Assembly (NCBI GenBank): GCA_947623455.1
Contig: OX392527.1
Span: 29,132,201-29,196,200 of the forward strand
Length of the DNA stretch: 64,000 nucleotides
Direction of reading: 5' to 3'
Source of the DNA: Mimachlamys varia
Lineage: Eukaryota > Mollusca > Bivalvia > Pectinida > Pectinidae
The position numbers and the translations under genes were made by a program. The notes beneath the pieces were generated by a model, which was given only the letters and a program-made list of their open reading frames with translations, was not told the DNA's origin and made no database searches. Positions 47,563 through 62,500 of the stretch are shown piece after piece (the stretch's first letter is position 1; each line of letters starts with the position of its first letter).

Positions 47563-50500
47563 ATGATGACAGGTAAGAATCATTTTGTTTGTGCTGTTTG
47601 TTAATAATACTGTTTTAACTTATACTTTCACAGCGGATAAAAATCCCTCTATATATTTAAAACAGTTTCATGAGAATAGTGTTGGCCTAAAATTGTGTGC
47701 CCTGGGTTTGAATTACTGTCGGTCTAAGGACGTGTCATTGAGCATTTTGAAACACAAGAGACCTAGGGTCACCAGGTCTATCGGAGTTCGCTATATAAAA
47801 TTCAGGTTTCTGGGCTGCCGAACACGAGAAAATCGTATCTTGAGGGTTGTGATCTCTCTGACTCACTGAAGGAGCAAATGACCATTTTTCTCTTCACATG
47901 TTAACCCTCTTATTTATCTGAAATTGACTTTACATCAGTAGATGGCAATGTGGTGGATTTGATGTGCCTGAATTGTCAACTTGATGCAATTGTATTGTTG
48001 CCGAGACGTCATAGTACTGTTTTTATAGTATTATATTTGTGTCATATAATTATTAAGAACGTGCAAACAGCACGTCTAGCTTCTCTCAACTTTGGGTGAG
48101 ATACCGGTGACATTTTGTATATGGGATTGCCTGTCTATGGTAAGAGGCAGAGGTGGTGTATTCGCCCTCCTCACCGGTATGAGTATACAACAGTTCCCCA
48201 GAGCCTCTATCTACTTCTTATCTAATTTTTAAAATTCAAAAAGTGCAGCACATGTGTGTGTTAGTCATCTCTTATGAATCCCTTTCCTCGTCCCTTTAAG
48301 GAACCAGCCTAATCTCAACTACCGAATCTGACTGGCCTCTTCTATGTATTCAGAATTAGCGACAAATTTCCTCAAATTGTGATTTCTCAACACAAGTAAC
48401 CTATTATGTTCCCCCTTTCTGTCCATTCTTTTTACAAAGTGTCTGTTTTAGAAATATTGATGCAACTACATGTTTAACAGTAGCGACTGTGAAGTTTTGC
48501 TCTCTGTGGCAACCTATGGCCGCAGGTGACAGTTCCTTCTCGAGTACAATTTTCTTTTGATTCCAACTTCTAGCTGATGATTACCAACAAACTATCTATT
48601 ATTATTATAGGTTCGAAAACATGTCGACCAGGAGATTTTGTTTACGGACGACGGGCGGCATGTTAAAACTCTTGTTTCAGCTTGAAACCTCATACGATGA
48701 ATGCTACATTGCAGTAACACTTAATTCTTCCTTTTAAGAATGTTGGCGATATGGCGTGTTATTTTGCAACAGCTTCGTGATTTTTGGAGTATATTACTTT
48801 ATGGAAATCCCTGTCAGCCTTCAAAATGAGATTATGAATAGATATGTAAGTATGTTAAGACAGCATTATTAAGTATGCAACAACAATTTTTTACGCTGAG
48901 TGAGAATCAGGTAAACAATAAAAGATAAAAGTGAATTTATTTCTCACTCATAGCCGATATGGCTAATGCCTTTTACAAGTAGTTACGTAACATGTATAAA
49001 GAAGATCACAGAAAATAAATCGTATGATGCATGTATAGTATCCTACATAAATCAGGCAAACTTCACGTCTAATGTGGGTGATGATAAAAATTAAGTAAAC
49101 AAATCCCCAGACTCTGGATGGTTCACAAAATACCCATGCCTAAGTAATGAATACATGTCTAGTACACACAACGTCTGTCACTGTGTGAGGAACATTACGT
49201 CTAGTACACAAAACAGATGTTACTGTGATATATATATGTCTAGTACACCAAACATCTGTTATTGTGTGATGTCTATATGTCTAGTACAGAAAACATCTGT
49301 TATTGTGTGATGCCGATATGTCTGTTACACAAAACATCTGTCGTCGTGTTGTGAATATATGTCTAGTATACAAAACATATGTTACACTGTGGTGACTATA
49401 TGTATGGTAAATAAAACATCTTTCCTTCTGCGATGAATGAATGTATAGTTCACAAAACATCCGTCACTATGTGTTGTCTACATGTCTAGTACACAAAAAC
49501 ATCCGTCACTGTGTTTTCTACATGTTTAGTACACAAACAAACATATGTCACTGTGTGGAGACTATATGTCTGCAGCAGAAGAGGTTTACTCTTCCTGAAC
49601 ACCTGGACTTATTCTTTTGTGCTTTTACGAAAGTCTCCATGTAAATTTTTCCTTTGTTCCTATTTTGCCCCTAGTTAGGAAGAACATCTGTTATTGTGTG
49701 ATGTCTATATGTCTAGAGCACAAAAACATTTCTCACTGCGTGATGTCTGTATGTCTAATACACCAAACATCTGTCACTGTGCGATGTCTATATGTATAGT
49801 ACTCAAATCATCTGTCACTGTGCGATGTTTATATGTCAAGTACTCAAACAGCTGTCACTGTGTGATGTCTATATGTCTAGTACTCAAACATCTGTCGCTG
49901 TGTGATGTCTATATGTCTAGTACTCAAATATCTGTCACTGTGTGATGTCTATATGTCTAGTACACCAAACATCTGTCACAGTACGATGTCTATATGTCTA
50001 GTACACCAAACATCTGTCACAGTACGATGTTTATATGTCTAGTACTCAAACATCTGTCACTGTGTGATGTCTATATGTCTAGTACTCAAACATCTGTCAC
50101 TGTGTGATGTCTATATGTCTAGTACACCAAACATCTGTCACAGTACGATGTCTATATGTCTAGTAGTGAAACATATGACATTGTGTGATGTCTATATGTC
50201 CAGTACACCAAACATCTGTCACTGTGTGATGTCTATATGTCTAGTACTCAAAACATCTGTCACTGTGCGATGTCTATATGTCTAGTACTCAAACATCTGT
50301 CACTGTGTGATGTCTATATGTCTAGTACTCAAAACATCTGTCACTGTGTGATGTCTATATATCTAGTACTCAAACATATGTCACTGTGTGATATCTATAT
50401 GTCTAGTACACCAAACATCTGTCACTGTGTGATGTCTATATGTCTAGTACTCAAACATCTGTCACTGTGTGATGTCTATATGTCTAGTACTCAAATATCT

Positions 50501-53500
50501 GTCACTGTGTGATGTCTATATATCTAGTACACCAAACATCTGTCACAGTACGATGTCTATATGTCTAGTACTCAAAACATCTGTCACTGTATATGTCTAT
50601 ATGTCTAGTACACCAAAAATCTGTCACTGAGTGATGTCTATATGTCTAGTACATCAAACATCTGTCACTGTGTGATGTCTATATGTCTTGTACTCACACA
50701 TCTGTCACTGTGTGATGTCTATATGTCTAGTACACCAAACATCTGTCACTGTGTGATGTCGATATGTCTAGTACACAAAACATCTGTCACTATGTAACGA
50801 ATATCTGTCTAGTACAAATACACCACTCACTGACTCTGATTACGTTACAAAACACAACAAACTGAGTGACTACATCTAGTCCAAAAAGCAACTAATACTG
50901 AGTAAGACAACATGTTTGGCTCACATCTCACTATCTACTGATTGCATTATGTGAGGTACACAATACACAATCCAACACATTACTAACTGTGCTGCACATA
51001 TATCTAGTGCACAATACCTCTCTAACTGCGTGGAGACTCCAAGGTTACTTACATAACACACCACTCATAAGGTGTGACAACAACACACTACTCACTGAGT
51101 ACGGACTCATGTTTACCTACACAACACACCACTCACTGAGTATGGACTCATTTTTACCTACACAACACACCACTCACTGAGTACAAACTCATGTTTACCT
51201 ACACAACACACCACTCATTAGGTGTGACAACAGCACACCACTCACTGAGTACGGACTCATGTTTACCTACACAACACACCACTCACTGAGTACGGACTCA
51301 TGTTTACCTACACAACACACCACTCATTGGGTGTGACAACAGCACACCACTCACTGAGTACGGACTCATGTTTACCTACACAACACACCACTCACTGAGT
51401 ACGGACTCATGTTTACCTACACAACACACCACTCATTAGGTGTGACAACAGCACACTACTCACTGAGTACGGACTCATGTTTACCTACACAACACACCAC
51501 TTATTGGGTGCGACAACACCAAACTACTCACTGAGTATGGACTCATATTTACCTACACAACACACCACTTATTGGGTGCGACAACACCAAACTACTCACT
51601 GAGTATGGACTCATATTTACCTACACAACACACCACTTATTGGGTGCGACAACACCAAACTACTCACTGAGTATGGACTCATATTTACCTACACAACACA
51701 CCACTTATTGGGTGCGACAACACCAAACTACTCACTGAGTACGGACTCATGTTTACCTACACAACACACCACTTATTGGGTGCGACAACACCAAACTACT
51801 CACTGAGTACGGACTCATGTTTACCTACACAACACACCACTTATTGGGTGCGACAACAGCACACTACTCACTGATGAGTGTGGACTCATATTTACCTACA
51901 CAACACAACACTAATTGGGTGATGTTTGCACAAATCCTCCATGATAGAAACAAAAACAAAAAGCATGAATGAATATATAGATGCTAACAAAATAAATAGT
52001 GTCAATGACGTATTGGCTACATTTATAATGGTCAACTTAATCCGTTGTCGGTGTGCTTATCTGTTTACAGCATTTTCATACCGGAACAAACATCACAAGT
52101 AACCAGACCGACTGTGAAGTATGCCTTGGTCTCGGGGAAGTCCGTTATAATCTGATTTTCGCTGCATATAAATGGACGTAAGTATAGTGCTTTTGTTGAA
52201 TGAAAAATGAAAAAAAATCTATTGCCCAAAAGGTAAAAATCTTTTAAGAAGCCATTGATAATTGTTGCCCTGCCCTAAAAATTATGCTTCTGTTGCATAA
52301 TGTATCTATTATGCCTCCTGAAATAAGTATATCTAAATTATGCATTCATTCACAAAACTTTTAAGATCATTTCAATTCAGCACCCCATCAAATCCACCAA
52401 AGCAGGATTCAATCAAATGTAAGAAAACTAATAATTTTGTTATCGGTTACAGCTCACTCGTTGTGTGTTTGCCCTCAGGGTTGGTGATAGACAGACTTGG
52501 AAATAGTCGTAAGTATTACAGAGAAATTCCATATCTGATGTCGTATAATTTATAAATCATTTTGTTTATTTTAATAATTTCATATCAGAGGCCGCGGGGA
52601 TCGATTGGTCAAGGTTTCTGACCACTTGTCGTCTACCCTTTGATCAATGTTTTCTTCTTCAGTCAAGGCACTATTGTTCTAACAAACGGTGTCACCCAAA
52701 ATATATCTGAAATTATACGAAGGAGCAAATTTATTACATTCAAAAACATGGACACATGAAATCGGTTATAAGAAAACTTAACATAAAACATTTTTCTTAT
52801 GTGTTGCACACAGTTCGAAAATTTCAACGAAGGAACCTGGTTCTTTGAGCTTTGTCTACACTCTTATGACCTGACAACATAGTTGATACATGTGCAATAC
52901 AAGACCGTCATTCTCAAAGCTTTCCTTTGGATGTTCTAGGTTCTGTGAATATGTTCAGTGTATTGCCTTTGATTGGGTCAGTGATGTTCTTTAAACTTTG
53001 TTTTGTTTGTTCAGGGTCCGTGAATCTGTTCAGTGTGTTGCCTTTGATTGGGTCGGTGATGTTCTTTAACTTGTTTGTTCAGGGTCCGTGATTCTGTTCA
53101 ATGTGTTGCCTTTGATTGGGTCAGTGATGTTCTTTATGCTTTGTTTTGTTTGTTCAGGGTCCGTGAATCTGTTCAGTGTATTGCCTTTGATTGGGTCGGT
53201 GATGTTCTTTAAGCTTTGTTTTGTTTGTTCAGGTTCCGTGATTCTGTTCAGTGTGTTGCCTTTGATTGGGTCGGTGATGTTCTTTAACTTGTTTGTTCAG
53301 GGTCCGTGATTCTGTTCAATGTGTTGCCTTTGATTGGGTCAGTGATGTTCTTTAAACTTTGTTTTGTTTGTTCAGGGTCCGTGATTCTGTTCAGTGTGTT
53401 ACCTTTGATTGGGTCGGTGATGTTCTTTAAGCTTTGTTTTGTTTGTTCAGGGTCCGTGAATCTGTTCAGTGTGTTGCCTTTGATTGGGTCGGTGATGTTC

Positions 53501-56500
53501 TTTAAGCTTTGTTATGTTTGTTCAGGGTCCGTGATTCTGTTCAGTGTGTTACCTTTGATTGGGTCGGAGATGTTCTTTATGCTTTGTTTTGTTTGTTCAG
53601 GGTCCGTGAATCTGTTCAGTGTATTGCCTTTGATTGGGTCAGTAATGTTCTTTAAGTTTTGTCTTGTTTGTTCAGGGTCCGTGATTCTGTTCAGTGTATT
53701 GCCTTTAATTGGGTCGGTGATGTTCGCCGTTGGAGTTACGTCCCACGCTCCTGTGACGACATCAGCGTATATCATGATGGCGGCCGGGTACAGTCTTCTG
53801 GCGTTTGGGGACGGAGCTCTTCGCGGTATGTATTAACGATTGATGACTAACAATTATTTAATAAGCATGTAATTAGTCCTTTATGATGTGTTCATATCTG
53901 TGTTTCTTTTAATTTCAGTCAAATATTTTTTCCTTGCACAAATAAAATGAAGTATGTATATTGTAATCAAATTATCTGTTCTTTGTTAGCAATGATCTGC
54001 TTCAGTTGGCATCCATAGTCGATATAAATGCTCATTAGGAATGTAAAACGTGATGAGGCGACTGTGTCAAATAACTCACGACGAAAGATGAACGAGAGAT
54101 ACATACCGATGATGACATCTAAGCTATGTTACTATAAGCAAAGCTTCACAACATTGCGTCACACAGCTGTTCCGTCATTTGTGCACTCATCAATGAAGAT
54201 AGTGGGTCAAAAAAAATCACCTAAATATGTATAGGTTATTGTTGAAACAACAAACACACTGTTTAAACTCTCATACTCGATAACCAGGATTACGCTCACC
54301 TTCGCTCTCTACTCCCCTGGAATAGTTTTCATCATTATGTAACTGAGAGATTCTTTCAATGTACATCGAAGTGTCGAAACTAGTCTCCGTGCTTCATCAA
54401 AAAGTTTGTGCAAAAAGAACCTTCAATTTTACTGACAGTCCAGGGATGCAGAGAGCGCAAGTGGGCGTGACATGTGATATCGAGGATGCTAAACCCTCAG
54501 TTGTATGGTATTCAAAAATAAGGGAATTCCCAAAGTATAAGTTATGAAACCAACCGACTATTACTAAGAGACAGTTAATAAGGTTTAAATCGATAGTCAG
54601 AAATCAATCGGCAAATGCTACCATCTCATATCTATAAGGGTTAATATCCAATGGCAACCAGGCCCACACCATCACTGTGTCTGCTTTTGCCGATCTTTAT
54701 AATCAGTTCAATGAACATGTGATCGAATTGAGACATTGTTTCCTTCACCTTTAGATCCTGCAATTGGTACATGTATGTCATTACAAACCTTACCTTTTAA
54801 ATTTATACCATTACATTTTAGTTTTTACAGTATTAATTTGATGTGTTATATACGTCTATGATGTTATACGATGTATCTCATTCTCTTTTGCTTATTCTTT
54901 TTATCTGCAGTTGTACAGACAAGGGTGATATCCTATTGTTTTCCGGAAGCCACGCTTATCTCCCTGGCGATCTGTACATTTGGACACTGTGGAGAGGGCG
55001 TAAGCTTGTACCTGACGCCATACATTGCCACTACTGTAGGGTTCGTACACTCAATATGGCTAGGTACGATTACAATTTTCTACCACAATATCCGGTGTTG
55101 TTCCACTCTTAGACAAATGTATAAACGTGTCCGATTTAAACGACCTCAATGCAGTAACGGCCCTAGTAAAAACGGCCCTAATTGAAACGGCCCTACTTTT
55201 ATATAGGATACATATAACATTATTTTTTGTTAATAAAGGTACATGTACCATTAATAACTAAATATGTGTACAGATAAACAGATATAGATCCATGACTGTT
55301 GGATAGATATATTAAGGTTTTTGACCGGAAATCACGTGGTTCAATGCCTCGTGCAGATTGTTGACGGAATTTATTTCACTCGATTATTTTGGAAAGTTAC
55401 AAAGGCATTCACTAAGGATTGTGTCTTTTGTAATGACGGTGAAATAAATTTGATATCAAACAACCACTCGTTGTGAGACCTCGAATCGATATAACGTTAA
55501 CTACAAGCATAAGGTAAAAGTCAGCATTCGACCTGTCAACCGCTGTCTAGTATAACGACAGATCTGTCATTTTACATTAAGAGTGTTCGCGTTTTGAATC
55601 TTCGATTAACAACATTTTCGCATTCATGTAAACATGTCTACTTCTTCAAAGAGAACACTTCGGGGTTCGATCAAGAAATAAAGACAATTTTGCTTTAACG
55701 GAAAGCCTTTAAACATTGTTGAATCATATGAGCAGAATACCGAAAACAACAGGATTTACAAAATCTTTTCAACACATAGATAGTAGAGAGACTGAAAGTG
55801 TGATCAGCTATATATAACAAGCAGAATTAAACAGGTCCATCATATATATTACTAACGGCTTTCTCTGGTACAATACGGAAGTCTGTGTTAATATAAACCA
55901 CCATAGTTTTATGACCGTGTTACCAATTTTTTGTGGTTTAAATTTCTTTATTACAGCAACTGTTGCCTGTGGATTGGGAGTGATATTAGCGGTTGTTTTA
56001 GCGTTTCTTCTTCACCTGAAAACATCTCAGGTAGCAGCAGACAATCAAAACAAAAGGATGATGGTAAGTAACATTTGTAGTCGAGGTACGTGTTACCCTT
56101 CATAAGGTACTCTCAGATATCACACATTATAGTTTTTCCTTGACTTACCAAGCTGTATGATGCAGTTTAATTCATTTTTTCGGCATACTGTGTATATTAC
56201 TAATGTTAAGAGGTGTAGCATATGTGTGTGTTACGTGATCACCAGATACTCTGCAAATACCTTTATGTTGATTTTTACTATTGAGATCGGTATATATTTT
56301 TTCGACTAACACTATTTACCCAATAAAGCAGTACTTTCTTGTAGACACTGAGAGACTTGTGGATGCTACCGGGAACATACTGGATGTTCATTACATCTGT
56401 AGCGTTCTTCAATGTGTGTTGGATTGTTAAACAGAACAACTTACCGTAAGAATAAACATAAAAATAAATATGATACCTTAAATGAAACATATCCGGGCAT

Positions 56501-59500
56501 TTGTATAACCAATTAGTTATAATTATATATTTTACATTTTTGCCATTGTGTATAATATGATTTACTTTCTAAACGTTAAATTATAAGTCCCTTGTGTAAA
56601 TACAGTTGCAGTTAAATATTTTTGTAACAGAGTTTCAAATCAGATGCTTTATCATTAACGATTACAGAGACTATTTGCTGTTACGACATGGGTATACGAT
56701 GATACAGGCGAGTCAGATAACTGGTATCGCCCCATTCGGTACCTTCCTGAGTCCTTTCATATGCTTGGCACTGGTAAGTATCATACGACAACTGATGGAT
56801 TTCTTAATTTAACAGGGCATTTCAAGACGAGTTTAACATGTATTGTAAAACACGTTTACCTGTCCGATGTATGCATATGATTAGGGGATTGAGGAGAAGT
56901 GACTTTTGGATCTTGTTTCAGCTGTCATTTTGTTAAGTATGTCTCCCGTCCGAATGAACAGTGACATATTGTATTAGTACCGGTTGTTCGGGTTCTTTGA
57001 ATATGATCTTGTCTGGGTTGTAACCCGCGAACCAAATTTTATGAACCTGAACGTTTATCCTACACCACCCATACACGATGTACATTGCATTGTCACAATG
57101 TCAAAAAGACCCTCGCTCGAAAGGCAAAGGTCAAATATGTGCGTTTTTCATGAACATCTTGTCCGGGCTGTAACTTTTAACCCGTTAAAGCTATCTTGAT
57201 GAAATTAAGAGTGTATCCTACATCACCCATGAACCATTTGAACTGTCAAAAGTCATTGTGAACTGTTGTCGATGAAGCAGAAGACGCGTACCCTTCCGGA
57301 ACACCTTGGCTTATTCTCTTATACTTTTACGAAGGTCTCCATTGTACATCTTTCCTTTGTTCCTATTTTGCCTCCAGTTTAATAGATTTTGAGTTCGGAT
57401 TATGGTTTTGTTGACGCTTAGGTATTCTCTGGTGTTTTTACCCGAAGGCCACAGTTCAAGTGTGTGCATTTTTTACCGTGTCATATTGTTAGGGGTCTAA
57501 CTTTGAAACAGTTAAAGATATAGTGGTTAAACGTGAAATATATACATTTGTATACCTGCATCCGTAATAGAGAATGACAATGAGTCAAAGATGCAAAAAG
57601 TGTAAAAGTTTTACGAATATCTTTCCTATGCATTCTTATTCCATAACAACTAAGAGAACACATTTTAATGTTACAAATGTAGTTAAGTGGCAGTTCATTC
57701 ACGGTATCTCCTCCCTATTTCAAAACTAGATTGCATTCATTGTTCAGCCGTAAATATACATACAATACTGGTTATACATTTTGTAACAGAGCTTCTAACA
57801 AGCGTGTTGTATGATAAACGTGACAAATTCCATTTTCCTCTCGTGAATTTTCCCTTTCTGGATAGAATATCCCTGTTTCTCCATCATATGGTGTAAACAT
57901 GTCGCAGTCGACTCGTTATTCTAAGACTTGCTCTAAATATCGCGATGTCAGATGGTGACGAACAAAAACAATCAGAAGATACCAAAGCGTCAACAAAACC
58001 ATAATTCGAACTCAAAATCGATTAAACTAGAGGCACAATATTAACCAAGGACATTTTTACATGGAGACCCTTGTAAAAGTATAAAGCCAGGTATTCCGGA
58101 AGAGTAAGCGTCTTCTGCTTCATCGACGACATCCGTCATGTAAATCTTGGTCACATCCAAGTAAACATCAATCCTCAAAATGAGAACTGAGTCAGTATTG
58201 CCAATCCCAACAAGTAAGCAAACAAAAGCAAAATCGAAACGTCCATCTTGATATCACACAAGATACATAATATTTCTCGATGAAATAAAGATGGCGGCCA
58301 TAAATCTTGTCCATAGTCTCCATCAACCTGCATCTCTCAAATCCTGTGCCGTAAGTTTGTTCGTCAGCAGCTGACATCCATCACGGAAATCTCGATATTC
58401 AGAGCTATTCCTAGAATAACGAATCAACTGCGACACTTAAACACCATAGGAAGGAGAATCAGGGATGTTACTTTCAAGAAAGGGAAGTTCACGATCGGAA
58501 ATTCGAAATCGTCACGTTTATCATATTGCTTAGTAGTACTCTGCCCGTGTTGGTCATGTTGAAGTATTCTTCTAACAATTCTTTTCCGGGTCTTAACTTC
58601 TAACCGTTGAAGATATCTTGATGAAACTTGCAGTATACATGCATCACCTAAAGCAGATGTGCAGTGCACTGTCATTTTGTCACTGTGTCCTTGACCTGAA
58701 GGTCAGAGGTCAAATAAGTATGATTTTTAGGTCACCTGAGACGAAGTCTCAAGTGACCTATTCTAATCGCCTTTTGTCCGTCGTCGTCCGTCGTGCGTCG
58801 TGCGGTGTGCGTCGTGCGTCGTGCGTCTGTAAACTTTTTACATTTTCGACTTCTTCTCCAAAACCACTGAACCAATTTCAATGAAATTTTACAGGAAGCT
58901 TCCATGGCTGAGGGTGAACCAAAATTGTGAATTATATGGTCCTCACCCCCCAGGGGCATGCGGGGCAAGGCCAAAAAGGGTAAAATTGACTAAAACTTCA
59001 AAAATCTTCTCCTCTACTCTCAGATATGGTAGAATCAAATACTCTTCATAGATAGAAGGGTCTTAAGGTGCTTTACCAAAATTGTGAATTTCATGACCCT
59101 TGGGTCTCATGTTTGCCCCTGGGGAGGGGGTAAACTTTACTATAGTTTATATTGGGAAATCACATTTTTGACTATTATTTGTTGGATTTGTATTGGAATT
59201 CATTCTAACTTGTATAAAATTATCAGCATGGGATGACACTTTGATGGTATGTGCATGTTGGCCCTAGTTGACCCCCAGGGGCTGGTGGGCGGGGCCAAAA
59301 AGGGTCAAATTGACAAAAATTTCAAAAATCTTCTCCTCTACTCTCAGATATGGTAGAATCAAATACTCTTCATAGATGGAAGGGTCTTAAGGTTCTTTAC
59401 CACAATTGTGAATTTCATGACCCTGGGGTCTCACGTTTGCCCCTGGGGAGGGGGTAAACTTTACTATAGTGTATATTGGGAAATCACATTTTTGACTATT

Positions 59501-62500
59501 ATTTGTTGGATTTGTATTGGAATTCATTCTAACTTGTATAAAATTATCAGCATGGGATGACACTTTGATGGTATGTACATGTTGGCCCTAGTTGACCCCC
59601 AGGGGCTGGAGGGCGGGGCCAAAAAGGGTCAAATTTACAAAAATTTCAAAAATCTTCTTCTCTACTCCCAGATATGCTGGAATCAAATACTCTTCATAGA
59701 TGGATTGGTTTTAAGGTTCTTTACCAAAATTGTGAATTTCATGACTCTGGGGTCTTGCATCTCCCCCTGTGGAGGGGATTAAGTTTACTATAGTATATTG
59801 GCAGAAAAAAAAACATTTTTTTGCATTATTTGTTTAATTGCCATAAGAAATGATGCAAATTTGGTTGAAATTATCAATATGACATGACTTTTGAGTAGTA
59901 CGCACATATTGACACTGACAGACCCCCATGTGACTGAGGGGTGGGGCCTAAAAGGGTCAAATTGACATAATTTCAAAAATTCATTTTTTCCACTCCCAGA
60001 TATGCTACAATGTATTGTTATAAATATTCATCTCAACATTCCCATATTTCTCTTTCATGTCAAACATCAGGTGACCGTTAAGGCCTATGGGCCTCTTGTT
60101 TCAATAATTCTTTTCCCGCGGGCGATAACTTTTAAACCGTTAAAGATATATTGATAAAAAGTTTAGTATACCTGCATCACGAATAGACGATGTGATGTGT
60201 ATTGTCAATAGGCCAGTGTGACCCACAGGGGCTAGGCACGGACCTATGTCACTATGAAATGATTGTCAGATATTTGTTTTACCTTTCTCGAATATAGCCC
60301 CTCCCACTACTATATATCTGTGACAAGGGAAAGAACTAGCCTCAACGAGAAAATCGACCTATTTTCACTCTAAGCTTGTTTTCGTCACTGAATGAAGTCC
60401 AATTTTTTACATGCATGCCTCATTTTAAAGGTGAAACTTTTATCTTCCAGCCGATACCAAATATATCCCGCTACACGCATGTAAAAGCTCACTAGGCTGT
60501 CTAGAATCCGAGGTTTTGCATGAAAAATAGTAGGTGGGCACTTCCGTGTCCAGTGCTTCATACCTTGTCTAACCATGGGTATAGCTTTATTAACGTGGTG
60601 ATTACTGAAAACGGCTTTGCAGTTCCATTACTAATGCTAAAGCACGTTATCCTACCTTGAAGTCGAATGTTTATCGCTATTGTAATCCAGGTCATCCGAG
60701 GTTAACTTTACGGTTCACTGAAGATGTGAACTTCATCTGCCATTTTGCAAGTTTACATATTTTCGGAATCCATCTAGATTTTCGCACTACTCATGTAGAC
60801 CGACAAACTCCGAACAGTTGCTCTGGACACGGAAGTGCCCACCTACTGTTTTTCATGCAAAACCTCGGATTCTAGACAGCCTAGTGAGCTTTTACATGCG
60901 TGTAGCGGGATATATTTGGTATCGGCTGGAAGATAAAAGTTTCACCTTTAAAATGAGGCATGCATGTAAAAAATTGGACTTCATTCAGTGACGAAAACAA
61001 GCTTAGAGTGAAAATAGGTCGATTTTCTCGTTGAGGCTAGTTCTTTCCCTTGTCACAGATATATAGTAGTGGGAGGGGCTATATTCGAGAAAGGTAAAAC
61101 AAATATCTGACAATCATTTCATAGTGACATAGGTCCGTGCCTAGCCCCTGTGGTGTGACCTTTACCGAAAGTTCAGAGATAACAAAAAATGTATGACTTT
61201 TTCAAACATCCAAAGGAGTACGCCAAGGTGATGCACTCTCACCCTCCTTGTCTTATTATAGACATGTAACAATAATTGATCAAACCTCATGGTAATAGAG
61301 GCCCGTCTACGATTCGGATGTTCTATAGTAATAAGCTTGTCCGTCCGTTTGTCCGTCTGTCTGTCCTTCTGTTCGTCCGTCTGTCCATTTTTGACTGATT
61401 GATATTTTGGTATGAAGGAAAGTTGGTCAGAAGAAAAAAAGATGTCCACTCACCAAGCATCAAGGTCACAGGGTTAAATATCAAAGTCATAGGTTAAGAT
61501 CAAAGTTTACATTTATTAAGTGCTTAACATTTCGTTATGACATTATGAAGGAAAGTTGGTACAAATAAAAAAAAAGATTATAAGGGGAGACCTATGTTTT
61601 TGTTCATTAAAACAAGTCTGTACTTATGTCTCGGTTCTCAATTGAGGCCATGATATTTACTTGGATTTGACCTAGACTTACATGGTGGGTGTCGTCAAAG
61701 AAGCAGAAGGAGCTTACTCGTCCGGAACACCTCGTCTTGGTCTCTTGTACTTTTACAAGAGTTTCCATGTAGCTCTTTCCATATTTCATATTTTGCCTCT
61801 AGTTTATTCGGATTATCGTTTTTTTGACACTTTGGTATTCTCTCATTTTTTTCCTATCCCGCTGTATTTTTCTCATTTTGGCTTCTGTCATATTTTTATC
61901 ATGCTGTTGATCCATAAAACAAAATATAAGCAAGAAAATAAATCTCAGTCGAAAACTAGGACGTGTGTACAAGCGTGTTTAAAATGCCATTACATCAAGT
62001 ACTTACTTTTGATGACAGGAGAGGATCGACTGCGACGGAATTATGACTACATCGTTTCAATCGTGGATGCTGATATTCTATGCCTTACTCGGATTCTGTC
62101 CTGATTTCAACATTATCGTCATCGCCTTGGCAGACGGGATAGGTATTGCCATGCTTACAGTAAGTTTGTGTTGGTAATATTATAGATGTACGATTATAGA
62201 CGTTATTGTTAGGGTGTGCCCTGCAGGTAGGGCGTAAGAATTTTACCTGCTGCCCCAACTGCATGATCGTAGAAGGTGACTAAACTTGGGATCTTATCTT
62301 TTCCATTATTTCTAAACAACTTTCGCATTCCTAATGTCTCCCTTGGTACAACCTCACTTTTGGCCTTTATTTGAGCGTTTGCCCCTGTGAGGAAGGCTAT
62401 GGGGTCTGCCCCCATGCCGAGTTTACCTCTAACAATGGAAGTTATTACTTCCTGCTTGATGTTCAGAATGATGGGAGTGGTACGCCCACTTTTATTATAA

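Noticed and set aside
50064..50512. ORFs of MSICLVLKHLSLCDVYMSST type
   Set aside because: Satellite readings in copy D intron 2.
53088..53836. 73- and 176-codon ORFs across the exon 5 acceptor array as one long exon
   Set aside because: The 68-bp units break the frame between them, and reading through the intron-like tails adds material not seen in A or B. Splicing at the last acceptor explains the family exon.
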